Shown: positions 7,686 to 15,781 of the stretch, piece by piece
How the letters are laid out: each line of letters starts with the position of its first letter
How positions within the stretch are numbered: the first letter of the stretch is position 1
Source: Alphaproteobacteria bacterium
GTDB taxonomy: Bacteria > Pseudomonadota > Alphaproteobacteria > Micropepsales > Micropepsaceae
DNA: 33,975 bases
Assembly: GCA_013140995.1 (NCBI GenBank)
Contig: JABFRX010000303.1
Location: 1 to 33,975, forward strand
Reading direction: 5' to 3'
Made by a program: the position numbers and the translations under genes
Notes under the pieces: generated by a model
Databases searched by the model: none
Told to the model about the DNA's origin: nothing
Seen by the model: the letters and a program-made list of their open reading frames with translations, nothing else

Positions 7686-9052
7686 GCAGCGGCTCCGTCT
7701 GGCGTAATGGTAATGGTCGTTTGGCGGGCGCTGACGGTTGCGTGCGCACGCACCGTGAAGCGCAGGCTCATGTCGGGTTCGTCCGCAGAAAGCGTAACCG
7801 CCGGACGGCTGCGCCCGTCGGTCAGGATGTTCGTGGTCAGCCGCGCCAACGTACGGCGGCGATAGTTGTGCCGGTAAAGCCCCGTGCCGCCGAGCAGCAA
7901 CGCGGCCGCTCCAAACGCGGCCAGCACCGGCACTTCCGGCAGCTGTTTCTCCGGTTTCGCTGCCGGTTCGGGTGCAGCTTCGGTAGGTGCAATCGGGATG
8001 GTGATGACCGCATCCGTCGAGCCATCTGACGGCAGCTTGGCGATCGCGACATCGGTCTGTGGTTCAGGCGCCGGCTGTTCGTCCGTGGGCTGAGTAATAT
8101 CGGCGGGCGGCTCGGTCGCCTCCGCACGTGGCGGTAACGGGAACGCTTCGGCGGCGAGGTCCGGTGCGGGCGGCGGGATGTCTGCTTCCGCTTGCTCGAT
8201 TGCCGCCGGATCTTCGGCCGTGTCTGCTTCGGCAACAGCATCGGCTGTGCGCACGAAGTCTACGCCATTCACGACGAGGGACGCGGGATCGCGCGTCGAG
8301 AGCCGCAAGGCGGCGATCCGGTTGTCTTCCGTGCGTACCAATATCTGGTGCGCTGCGCCGTCGCCGACGATCCAGGTGCCGCTGCGCTTGAAGACGCGGC
8401 CTTTGGCATCCAGCGCCTCGACGTTCGCCCAGACGCGTTCGTTCGTCGTCGTGCGGACATCGGCCTTCGCGGTAGCGACCGGCGCTTTGAAGCGAAACGT
8501 CACAGGCGCGAGGGGTGCTTGATCGGGCGTGTAGAGCGTGCGGCCGTTTCGCGTGCTGTCGATCGTGACGAGTTTGCGCTCGATCCCGATGCGCGGCGAA
8601 ACGACGATCGTTTCTGTTGCCGGTGCCGCGTTCTCGACGACGGGCGTCATCGCGACGGTGGCCGGCTTGTCGATCGTGCGGCGCAGGTGACAGACGCCTA
8701 CGGGACGTTCCTTACCCGGGCGTACGTAAGTGAAGTTCCCGCACTTAGCATTAGCGGCGCAAGCGGTGCGGCATTGGGCGAGTTCCGCCCGCTCGTCGTG
8801 CGGCCGGATAATGACGCCGCCAAACAGGCTGCGCGGCAGCGACTTGACGACACCGCGGTATTGCACGGGGTCGATGGCCGCCTCGCCGACCGGCACCATG
8901 CGATAGTCTTTGAGATCACCTTCGGGCTTGATCGCGAGTACCAGGAAGTCCGCCGCGGGCGCAGCCTCTTCTTCGGCATGCGCGAGCGAAAGCGCGGCAA
9001 GCACTGCCGCTATACAAAACCCGATCGGACCCCAGAGGCGCTTGGCGGCCAT
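7682..9052 (-). CDS. Envelope protein with PAN/apple-like domain and C-terminal membrane helix
   Basis: A 456-residue protein. A signal peptide ends around AHA (residue 26). Residues about 62-127 contain four Cys (94, 98, 104, 121) in the arrangement C-x3-C-x5-C-x16-C with FTYV between, resembling the core of a PAN/apple domain, a protein- or sugar-binding fold. A beta-rich region (about 145-268) follows, then a long acidic Pro/Ala/Glu linker (about 270-370), a membrane helix (about 375-393) with a following basic stop-transfer segment, and a short C-terminal domain. The large domains are predicted outside, on the periplasmic side. The last four bases overlap the next gene. The function is unknown; an apple-like sensor or adhesin is one possibility. 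Confidence 0.72.
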   Translation of the reverse strand: MAAKRLWGPIGFCIAAVLAALSLAHAEEEAAPAADFLVLAIKPEGDLKDYRMVPVGEAAIDPVQYRGVVKSLPRSLFGGVIIRPHDERAELAQCRTACAANAKCGNFTYVRPGKERPVGVCHLRRTIDKPATVAMTPVVENAAPATETIVVSPRIGIERKLVTIDSTRNGRTLYTPDQAPLAPVTFRFKAPVATAKADVRTTTNERVWANVEALDAKGRVFKRSGTWIVGDGAAHQILVRTEDNRIAALRLSTRDPASLVVNGVDFVRTADAVAEADTAEDPAAIEQAEADIPPPAPDLAAEAFPLPPRAEATEPPADITQPTDEQPAPEPQTDVAIAKLPSDGSTDAVITIPIAPTEAAPEPAAKPEKQLPEVPVLAAFGAAALLLGGTGLYRHNYRRRTLARLTTNILTDGRSRPAVTLSADEPDMSLRFTVRAHATVSARQTTITITPDGAAA

Positions 9053-9134
9053 TTACGTAAGTCTCTCCGCCGAATCACTTCACAACAAAGCTAAGGCTGG
9101 GCCGCCGCCAGTCGAGGGGCAGAGGTCCGATCCG

Positions 9135-10157
9135 TCAGTCCGGCACGTGAGAGTTTGGCTTGGGCCGGAAGTGGCTGGCAATGCGGTCTATTCGGTCGGT
9201 CCAGATACCGCCCGGGAAGTCTTGGGGAAACCCTCGCGCAGCCGCCAGGTCATTGATTCCCGACGCATCAATCCGGCGCATTTGCTGTGTTATGGGACCT
9301 CTGACAAACACTAGCGTGCCTGCGTTAGCCATCCGCTCTAGGAACAAATTCGGCCAGCCCCAAATAAGGAAAGTCGTGTTGGACGGCACGAGAAGGAGCG
9401 TATTCCGGCAGTCTTCGGGCATGGCACCGCTCCACCCATACGCGATGTAGTTAACGGCACAACTTGTGAGCGTCTTTCGCGACATCGCCCGAAACTTGGG
9501 GATACGCGCGCGCAAGCGGGCGATCGGGGCGTCGCCCCCATACGCCATCAATCTGTTGAGGTGTTTAGGCGGCAGCTTGAGCAAGCGGTCCGCCAGCAAC
9601 TCGCCTTCGCTCGAATAGTTGCTCTTGATGTTGATGAGGAAGCGCCGCTCGGGAAACGTAGCGAGCACCTCGTCCAGCGTCGGCATCAGCCCGAAGCCTT
9701 TGCCGCGAAAGGGAAACGTCTTACCGCCGTCAGCCGTGTAGCCGTAGCCGATGTCGAGCGTCTTCAGGTAGCTCATCGCCTGTTCGCGCGTGACGCCCTT
9801 GCCTTGCGTGCGGCAGTCGATCGTCCAGTCGTGGAACACGGCAAACTGACCGTCCGTGGTCGGATGAATGTCGAACTCGACGATGTCGGCCCCCGCGTCG
9901 AACGCGGCCTGCATCGAGGCGATCGTGTTCTCGAGATAAGGATGCTCCGGCGGATAAATCCGCGTCGCCGTGCAGGTGTCGTTCTGTAGGTCTTCGCGGT
10001 GGTAGGTCTGCGCCATTCCGCGGTGCGCCAGCAGCGTCGTTGGCGCCATGTAGGACGACCAGAACGAACCGTTCCAAAACGCGAGCGCCGCGATCAGCGC
10101 GATGAGGCTGCCGATCACGATGCCGAACCACTTTAGAATCGCCCAAGCCAGCCACAT
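9135..10157 (-). CDS. Glycerophosphodiester phosphodiesterase family protein
   Basis: A 340-residue protein with an N-terminal membrane helix (about 8-28), then a GDPD TIM-barrel. Family catalytic and metal residues are visible: His45-Arg46-Gly47, Glu76 in LENTIASM, Glu94 and Asp96 in VEFDIHPT, and His109 in VFHDW. GDPDs hydrolyse glycerophosphodiesters to glycerol-3-phosphate and an alcohol with a divalent metal. With the helix acting as an anchor, the catalytic domain could face the periplasm; no cleavage site is clear. An insertion of about 25 residues containing DNDTCT-like sequence separates HRG from the ENT motif. It lies 6 bp downstream of the GST gene and is probably co-transcribed. 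Confidence 0.88.
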   Translation of the reverse strand: MWLAWAILKWFGIVIGSLIALIAALAFWNGSFWSSYMAPTTLLAHRGMAQTYHREDLQNDTCTATRIYPPEHPYLENTIASMQAAFDAGADIVEFDIHPTTDGQFAVFHDWTIDCRTQGKGVTREQAMSYLKTLDIGYGYTADGGKTFPFRGKGFGLMPTLDEVLATFPERRFLINIKSNYSSEGELLADRLLKLPPKHLNRLMAYGGDAPIARLRARIPKFRAMSRKTLTSCAVNYIAYGWSGAMPEDCRNTLLLVPSNTTFLIWGWPNLFLERMANAGTLVFVRGPITQQMRRIDASGINDLAAARGFPQDFPGGIWTDRIDRIASHFRPKPNSHVPD

Positions 10158-10163
10158 GACGGA

Positions 10164-10886
10164 TCACCCCGGCGCCGGACGGGCGCGTTGATTGTAGAGC
10201 AGCTTGCGCAACCGCTCTTGCTCGTCCTTGGTCATCTTCGACGGATCGATCGAAAGTTCCGCGCCGACGACCATGCCGCGCTTCACGCCCGGACGTTCGC
10301 CGAGTTCGTCCATCCAGCGTTTGACGTGCCGGAACTCTTCCATGTCTTGACCGTAGGCTTTGTAGTTCACCGCCCACGGATAGCAGATCATGTCGGCGAT
10401 CGTGTACGCCGCGCCCGCCAGATACGGCCGGTCGTAGAGCCGGTTGTTCATCACCCCATAAAGCCGGTTCACCTCGTCCGTGAATCGCCTGACTGCGTAG
10501 CTCTGCTCGCCCTGCGCTTCGCCGAGCCGCCGGAAGTGACCTGCCTCGCCGAATTTCGGCCCCTGGTTCGCCATCTGCCAGACGACCCACTGTGTCACCT
10601 CGTATTTCGTGCGTACGTCTTGCGGCCAAAACTTCCCCGCCTTCTCGGCCAGGTACATCATGATCGCGCCCGACTCGAAAACGCTGATCGGCGGACCGCC
10701 GCCCAGCGGCGCGTGATCGACGATCGCGGGCATCCGGTTGTTCGGGCTGATCTTCAGGAAGGCGTCCGCGAACTGATCTCCGCGCCCGATATAGACCGGG
10801 ATCATCGTGTAGGGGATCGCCGCTTCCTCGAGCAGGATCGTCACCTTCTTCCCGTTCGGCGTCGGCCAGTAGTGGAGGTCGATCAT
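10164..10886 (-). CDS. Glutathione S-transferase family protein (YfcG/YghU-like)
   Basis: About 240 residues from MIDLHYWPTPNGKKVTILLE. The thioredoxin-like N-domain has NNRMPAIVDH (the cis-Pro loop) and the glutathione-contacting FESGAIMMYLAEK. The C-domain is all-helical with DRPYLAGAAYTIADMICYPW. The PTPNGKKV segment and domain lengths resemble the Nu-class YfcG/YghU disulfide-bond reductases, which use glutathione without a catalytic Ser or Cys. Start choice is uncertain: ATG 10886 begins the domain, with ATG 10895 three codons earlier; further upstream only TTG 10946 is available. It heads a two-gene unit with the GDPD gene. The GTTAC repeat cluster lies 118-192 bp upstream and may control it. 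Confidence 0.88.
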   Translation of the reverse strand: MIDLHYWPTPNGKKVTILLEEAAIPYTMIPVYIGRGDQFADAFLKISPNNRMPAIVDHAPLGGGPPISVFESGAIMMYLAEKAGKFWPQDVRTKYEVTQWVVWQMANQGPKFGEAGHFRRLGEAQGEQSYAVRRFTDEVNRLYGVMNNRLYDRPYLAGAAYTIADMICYPWAVNYKAYGQDMEEFRHVKRWMDELGERPGVKRGMVVGAELSIDPSKMTKDEQERLRKLLYNQRARPAPG

Positions 10887-11003
10887 CTTGCACATCCGCG
10901 ATTGTCGAAACGCTCCGATTAAGACCGCCGGTTTGTACTTGTGCAAGCCGCCCTCGACCGACGGCGCCGGCAGCCAGTTGCGAAACCAAACTCAATCGAA
11001 TCC

Positions 11004-11078
11004 GTTACAGCGTTACATTGGCGGTGTTACGCCACTTCTGACGTAACACTGGCGTTACATTGATGTATTTTGTAACGC
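11004..11078. promoter_or_regulatory. Cluster of six GTTAC/GTAAC half-sites forming inverted repeats (candidate operators)
   Basis: GTTAC occurs at 11004, 11012, 11026 and 11054, and its complement GTAAC at 11043 and 11072. Two clear dyads form: GTGTTACG (11024-11031) with CGTAACAC (11042-11049), and GCGTTACA (11052-11059) with TGTAACGC (11071-11078). GCGTTACATTG is also directly repeated at 11010-11020 and 11052-11062. Helically spaced dyads in the long spacer upstream of the GST gene look like binding sites for a dimeric repressor or activator. No regulator gene is encoded nearby. The rest of the 10887-11205 spacer shows no convincing gene. Confidence 0.6.
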
Positions 11079-11205
11079 ATCCCACCCCGCACGCGTGAGC
11101 CAGAGACAGGAAGACAATAAGTCGGAACTATGGAAACGTCTTTGCGCGAGTTGGCGCTGACAGCTTGCCGCAGGCGGCCATGAATGTGAACTCGACGACA
11201 GCGCA

Positions 11206-11616
11206 CTAATTGCGCAAGTTCACGGTGCGCGGCGCGCTGCCGCATTTCGCGCAGCAATCGGTGCACTGATCCTTGCCCAAGCGTACGCCCCATCCTTCCG
11301 GTTCGGGGATGCCGTCTTCCAATTCCTCGTCGGGACTCTCTTGCGCATCGAACCATGCGTCGTACTCGTCCGCCACAACGGCACCGTAGCAAATTCTCTG
11401 CCCGGCCTTGCAGCTGAGCTTGTACGTCTGCGTCTTGCCCGCTTCGAGGGCGCCTTGCTGGCGCTCGTCGCCAGCGCCGCGCTCATAGAAACTCACCAGC
11501 ACGTCCTCGTCCGAGTCGTTGTGCAGGGTCCACTGCGATGTGCCATCCGCCTGCGACCACGCGGACGCGGCGACGAACAGAGTAGTGACGACGACAGCCA
11601 ATCGCCAAAGTTGCAT
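11206..11616 (-). CDS. Small secreted cysteine-containing protein
   Basis: A 136-residue protein. A signal peptide (residues 1 to about 21, ending ASAWSQ) is followed by a compact domain of about 115 residues with Cys69, Cys76 and a C-terminal cluster Cys118, 121, 122 and 125 (QCTDCCAKCG). The pattern suggests disulfides in the periplasm or outside the cell, or possibly a metal site. The middle is strongly acidic (DEYDAWFDAQESPDEELED). I do not recognise the family. The start is supported by GGAGA about 9 nt upstream of the ATG. It is 62 bp downstream of capA on the same strand and might be read with it. Confidence 0.72.
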   Translation of the reverse strand: MQLWRLAVVVTTLFVAASAWSQADGTSQWTLHNDSDEDVLVSFYERGAGDERQQGALEAGKTQTYKLSCKAGQRICYGAVVADEYDAWFDAQESPDEELEDGIPEPEGWGVRLGKDQCTDCCAKCGSAPRTVNLRN

Positions 11617-11678
11617 GGGTTCTTTCTCCGTACCCGAGCCTAAGGCGCCAGTATTTAACGCAATGATTACGCGCCGCG

Positions 11679-12983
11679 TCAGAACGGCATCGGAATGACC
11701 GGGGTGGGCAGTTCGTGGTCCACGTTTGCGAACTCGGGTTCCGCTTCGCCGGCTTCGTTTTCGACGATGCGCATCACTTTCTTTGAGCAGGCGGCTGCGA
11801 TCTTGGTGGCGAGGTCTGGGGTGGGGGCGGTGATGGCGGGCTTTGCAGCGCAGCGCGCGCCGATTGGGCCGGTGAGGCGTTCGGCGCCCGGTACGCAGTG
11901 GAGGCCTGTTCCATCCGATTGCGGTGCAAAGCGTACACCAGTGGGCCCGAGCTTGCTTGCCAGGTGGTTGAGTGCGTGGATGCGGGCCGCGCCTTCTTCG
12001 CCGCTCATCAGGCGCGGGGTTTTGTGCATTTGGGTGACGGGCAGCGCTTCGATGGCGCGCACGGTCAGCCGTTCGCCCGGTACTGCCGCCAAGTGAACGC
12101 GTGCAACCAGGCCGTAGTCGCGGCACATGTCGAAGCGGCTCATGTCCTGCGTGCCCCAATGCAGGAAGTTGCCGAGGCCGTAGAAGACGGGCTTGCCGCC
12201 GATCATCTCGACCGCGTTGACGACGTGATGGTGGTGCCCCGCGATTAGGTCAGCGCCTTGCGCCAAAGCTGCGGTCAAGCGGGCCCGGTCGCGCGCGCTC
12301 ACGTTGACTTCGAACTCCGCGCCATAGTGCACGGAGAGAACGCGATAGTCGGCCGCCGTCGCGGCGAGCGCACCCGTAGCTTCGCCGAGATCGCGGTCGG
12401 AAGCGGAAAGGTGGCCCACGCGCTCTTCGCCCTCGGCCGGCGCGCCGTACCCGCTGCCAATGATGCCTGCCGCGCCGAATGCGAAGCTGCGGCCTTTGAG
12501 GATCATCAGCCGCGGCGTCCGCGCGGCGGTGCGGTTTTCGCCTAAGCCTACATGTGCGACGCCGATGCCGTTGAGCGCCTTCAACGTATCCCGCGCGCCG
12601 TCCAGCCCGAAATCCATCGAATGGTTGTTCGCGGTCGAGAACACGTTGAACCCGATCTGCATCAGGTGCTTAACGCCGCTGGGGTGCGTGCGAAAGCCGA
12701 ACAGTTTCAGATTAGGCGTGAGGTCGTTGCGGTCCGTCACCACGGTTTCGAGATTGGCGAAGTTGAGGTCGCCGTTGATCTCTCGTGCGATCAGCGCGGT
12801 CGCGTCGCCCCAAGCGAGCCGCATACCGTGTTTCGTGCCGTGGCTCGCGTAGACCGGTTGGAAGCTGCCGTTCAGGCCCGTATCGCCCGCGAGTACGACG
12901 GTGATTTGCGTCTCGCCATCCGCCCGCACGAACGGTGCGGCGAGTGCCACTACGACAACGCTGGCAACAACACGAAGGAGCAT
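11679..12983 (-). CDS. CapA-family metallophosphatase-like protein
   Basis: A 434-residue protein with an N-terminal signal/anchor (LLRVVASVVVVALAAPF) followed by a PGA_cap/CapA-type calcineurin-like domain. Recognisable pieces are LAGDTGLNG, FANLETVVTD, STANNHSMDFG, SVHYGAEFEV, AGHHHHVVNAVE and FYGLGNFLHWG, the ordered Asp/Asn/His metal-site motifs of the family. CapA proteins take part in poly-gamma-glutamate synthesis in Bacillus, but most Gram-negative homologues are of unknown function. No capB or capC is near, so poly-glutamate synthesis is not supported here. The C-terminal 100 residues are less conserved. ATG 12983 was chosen because the signal peptide begins there; the open frame runs upstream to 13328 without protein-like sequence. 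Confidence 0.85.
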   Translation of the reverse strand: MLLRVVASVVVVALAAPFVRADGETQITVVLAGDTGLNGSFQPVYASHGTKHGMRLAWGDATALIAREINGDLNFANLETVVTDRNDLTPNLKLFGFRTHPSGVKHLMQIGFNVFSTANNHSMDFGLDGARDTLKALNGIGVAHVGLGENRTAARTPRLMILKGRSFAFGAAGIIGSGYGAPAEGEERVGHLSASDRDLGEATGALAATAADYRVLSVHYGAEFEVNVSARDRARLTAALAQGADLIAGHHHHVVNAVEMIGGKPVFYGLGNFLHWGTQDMSRFDMCRDYGLVARVHLAAVPGERLTVRAIEALPVTQMHKTPRLMSGEEGAARIHALNHLASKLGPTGVRFAPQSDGTGLHCVPGAERLTGPIGARCAAKPAITAPTPDLATKIAAACSKKVMRIVENEAGEAEPEFANVDHELPTPVIPMPF

Positions 12984-13450
12984 CCACCCCGCATGCCACA
13001 CAGGCGCGCCCCCGGTGAAGCAAAGACAACCGCCAGGGGTGCGGGCTCGCCTGCCGCGCGCTCCCAGGGTGGCGCACAAGCGTACGATTGAAACGCCAAG
13101 AACGCCAAGCTGCTCATGTGCGCTTCGACCGCTGGTGCCATGATGCCACGGTGGAACTGGGTTCACACGAAGCAACAAAGCAATGAAGAGGGACAACCGC
13201 GCGCCGCAAGGGGCGCAATCAAACGCTCCATCGGCGCTGGCGCCGAAGTGAGGGCAGGCTTCGCTTCTTCGTTGCTTCGCGCGCCAAAGCTTCGACCGCC
13301 TCGCCACACCACTGCTTGAATTGTGCACGTGAGGCTTGCGGCGCTTGTGCGCACCCGCTGGGTTGTGCAGGAAAGCCCAGCTACAAACGTTCTATGCCGC
13401 GATTGAAAGTTGCGGTGGTACGATGCGAACACTAGGGCAGGGGCATACGC
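12984..13450. other. 467-bp spacer without recognisable gene
   Basis: This lies between the divergent CapA-like and MFS genes. Short open frames exist on both strands, but none reads as protein: they are Arg/Ala/Pro-rich and lack a ribosome site. A short tandem repeat AACGCCAAG x2 is at 13092-13109. Promoters for both neighbours are expected here, but I see no convincing -35/-10 pair. Confidence 0.6.
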
Positions 13451-14764
13451 ATGGCCAGCGACGCGCAGGAGACGAAGATTCCGCCGCGGGCGGTCGCTGC
13501 TGTTGTCATAGGTAACTGGCTCGAGTTTTACGACTTCATCGTCTTCACGTTCTTTGCCGTCATGATCTCGAAGGCGTTCTTTCCGGCCGAGCTAATGGGT
13601 GCGGGCGGCGGCGAAGCGGAGTTTTTGGGACTGCTTGCTGCACTCGCGACGTTTTGGGCGGGCTTCTTTACGCGGCCGCTTGGGGCGCTCATCATCGGCG
13701 CTTACGGCGACCGCGCGGGCCGCAAGGCTGCTATGACGCTCACGATCATGCTGATGGCGCTCGGCACCGGGATCGTCGCGCTGACGCCGACCTATGCGCA
13801 GATCGGCATTTGGGCGCCGATCATCTTGATCGCCGGACGCTTGATCCAAGGCTTTTCCTGCGGCGGCGAAGTTGGCGCCGCGACAAGCTACCTGCTCGAA
13901 TCCGCGCCGGCGAACCGCCGCGCCAGCCAAACCGCATGGCAAGGCACGAGCCAGCAGTTTGCGGGCGTCGCGGGTTCCGGCCTCGGCCTCATTCTGGCGG
14001 CGACGTTGAGCGAGCAGCAACTCTACGACTGGGGCTGGCGCGTCGCGTTCCTCGTCGGTCTGTTGATCGCGCCGGTCGGCCTCTACATCCGCGCGATGCT
14101 GCCCGAGACGATCGAGAAGCACGAAGCGCACGAGAGCAGCGCGGCGGTGTTGTCGAACCTCTTCACGCGCCATTGGTGGCCGATCCTGCTCGGCGTGCTC
14201 TGTATCGTCGGGCCTACGATTTCGACCTATGTGTCGGGTTACATGACGACCTATGCGATCAAGACGCTGGGCCACCCGGCCGACATCGGCATGCTGGTGA
14301 CGATGGTGGGCTACATCGCGGGGATCGCGGGCGTGCCGCTGGGCGCGTGGCTTGCCGATCGCATAGGCTTCCGCACGTCGGTTTTTGTTCCGCGCATCAT
14401 CTTCCTGCTCGTCGTGCTGCAGGCCTATGTGATGATTACGGCGCAGGGGTCGACCGTTGAGACTTTGCTGCTCGTGAACGCCGGTTTGAACTTCCTGCTC
14501 GCGCTTTCCTACGGCGGTCTCTACGTGCTGCTCACGGAGGCGTTTCCAAAATCCGTTCGCTCCACCGGACTCTCCATCGCCTATGCCATTTCGGTGACGG
14601 TGTTCGGCGGCTCGACGCAGCTCGTCGTCGCTTGGCTGATCGAGACGTTGAAGGATCCGCTGGTTCCCGCCTGGTACCAAATCGGCGCGAACATCGTGTC
14701 GCTCATCGGCATCTTGCTGATCGGCATGCGCCGCGTGCAGCAGGGCGCACCGCAATCGGTGTAA
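13451..14764 (+). CDS. MFS transporter, metabolite:H+ symporter (MHS) type
   Basis: A 437-residue inner-membrane protein with about 12 hydrophobic segments. The start, VVIGNWLEFYDFIVFTFFA, is typical of MHS-family carriers (citrate, proline/betaine, alpha-ketoglutarate, shikimate permeases). The conserved cytoplasmic loop after helix 2 reads GAYGDRAGRKAAM, the MFS G-x-x-x-D-R-x-G-R-R/K motif, and LIQGFSCGGEVGAATSYLLE in helix 4 also fits. It would import an organic acid or osmolyte with protons; the substrate cannot be set from sequence. The ATG has GGGG about 7-8 nt upstream. It stands alone between divergent capA and the Mrr-like gene and ends in a strong hairpin. Confidence 0.9.
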   Translation: MASDAQETKIPPRAVAAVVIGNWLEFYDFIVFTFFAVMISKAFFPAELMGAGGGEAEFLGLLAALATFWAGFFTRPLGALIIGAYGDRAGRKAAMTLTIMLMALGTGIVALTPTYAQIGIWAPIILIAGRLIQGFSCGGEVGAATSYLLESAPANRRASQTAWQGTSQQFAGVAGSGLGLILAATLSEQQLYDWGWRVAFLVGLLIAPVGLYIRAMLPETIEKHEAHESSAAVLSNLFTRHWWPILLGVLCIVGPTISTYVSGYMTTYAIKTLGHPADIGMLVTMVGYIAGIAGVPLGAWLADRIGFRTSVFVPRIIFLLVVLQAYVMITAQGSTVETLLLVNAGLNFLLALSYGGLYVLLTEAFPKSVRSTGLSIAYAISVTVFGGSTQLVVAWLIETLKDPLVPAWYQIGANIVSLIGILLIGMRRVQQGAPQSV

Positions 14765-14816
14765 GCGGGCGGCACAAAATCGCCTGCGGGTTGCGCGCGA
14801 TTTCGTGACGCCCGCT
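14764..14816 (+). terminator. Long stem-loop directly after MFS gene (likely terminator)
   Basis: Bases 14764-14783 pair with 14797-14816 in a 20-bp stem with two mismatches around a 13-nt loop. The stem begins at the last base of the MFS stop codon. Only a weak T-rich stretch (GATTCTTG) follows, so it may be an imperfect intrinsic terminator or a 3'-end stabilising hairpin. Confidence 0.6.
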
Positions 14817-14936
14817 GTGGGATTCTTGCCAGCCGGAACATATTCCGTGTGCATCACGGTAAATGGAAACTTTTAGGAAGCCCGGAACTGTCGTCTAATC
14901 CGTTTGTTTCGCCAACGTCGTGGGGGAGGCGAGCAA

Positions 14937-15761
14937 GTGGAAGAAGGAGCGTGGAGTTGCTTTGCGCGGCTGCCACCCGGCCTTGCCGACCAAAGCATCA
15001 CGCTCACGCTCAACTGGCTGAAGCCGAAGCCGCTGCCGGATGAGTTTGAGTTGAAGCCCGACGAAGTCGAGGGGCAGCCCCGGCGGCGAAACCTTCGCAT
15101 GCGCGCGCTGTCGATCGGGATGGGGGCGCTGCTCGCGTTGAGCCTGTTGACGGTGACGGCCATCGACGTGACGGGCCGCGTTGCACTTTTCAGCCAACCG
15201 CAGGCGAGTGTTTTCGGCCTCTGGGCCGCAGCCTCCATGGGCCTTATCGCGTTCACGCTGTTCGCGCAGACGAGCGCCGCCGAAGCGCGCTACCGCCGCG
15301 CCGCACCGCGGCGTGTCGCGTACGAAGAGGCGGTGCGCCGCTTCAGCGTGATCGCCGTGTGGCGCCGCACGCGCGCCAAAACCGCTTTCTGGTCGAGCAA
15401 GTTGGACGAAGCGGGGTTCGAGCGCGAGGTGGCAGAGCTGCTCGCCGGGCATTTTAAGACTGGGCAGGTGATGGTGACGCGCACGGTGGACGACTACGGC
15501 GTGGACGTGCTGATCTGCGCCGGTCGGCAGCGTATCGTCGCGCAATGCAAGCAGTGGAAGGGCCAGCGTATCGGCGCAACCGACGTGCGCGCGCTGGCAG
15601 GCGCCAAGGCCTATTTCGGCGCCGACCGGGCGCTGCTGGTGACGCTCAGCGGCCCGACCGAGGACAAGCTGCAATGTGCCGACATCGCGGATGCGCAGAA
15701 CCTGGAACTCTGGGACGGCGCTTACATCGCCGCCGCTGCGCGCGCGATGCAGGATGATTAG
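14937..15761 (+). CDS. Membrane-anchored Mrr-like restriction endonuclease domain protein
   Basis: A 274-residue protein. Two hydrophobic helices (about 56-77 and 90-110) form a hairpin anchor. Residues about 150-265 form an Mrr-type PD-(D/E)xK nuclease domain: Glu162 in GFEREVAELL, Asp190 in DDYGVDVLI, and the Q-x-K motif Gln203-Cys-Lys205 in IVAQCKQWKG, followed by the ADVRAL-like helix (TDVRALAGAKAYF) and a LLVTLSGPT strand. Mrr domains cut modified or foreign DNA, but many membrane-anchored versions have no known role. The GTG at 14937 is chosen for the GGGGGAGG about 8 nt upstream; TTG 14904 is the alternative. The membrane tether on a nuclease is the odd feature. Confidence 0.85.
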   Translation: MEEGAWSCFARLPPGLADQSITLTLNWLKPKPLPDEFELKPDEVEGQPRRRNLRMRALSIGMGALLALSLLTVTAIDVTGRVALFSQPQASVFGLWAAASMGLIAFTLFAQTSAAEARYRRAAPRRVAYEEAVRRFSVIAVWRRTRAKTAFWSSKLDEAGFEREVAELLAGHFKTGQVMVTRTVDDYGVDVLICAGRQRIVAQCKQWKGQRIGATDVRALAGAKAYFGADRALLVTLSGPTEDKLQCADIADAQNLELWDGAYIAAAARAMQDD

Positions 15762-15781
15762 GGCACTGTCCGCGCGGCGCT

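Noticed and set aside
9730-10995. 421-codon minus-strand frame overlapping GDPD and GST genes
   Set aside because: It runs out of frame across two genuine genes and is Arg/Gly-rich without motifs.
11679-13328. Longer CapA-like protein starting at 13328
   Set aside because: The 115 extra residues are not protein-like and would put the signal peptide in the middle of the chain.
13592-14857. 421-codon minus-strand frame opposite the MFS transporter
   Set aside because: Arg/Asp/His/Gln-rich composition is typical of an antisense shadow in GC-rich DNA; the plus strand encodes a clear transporter.
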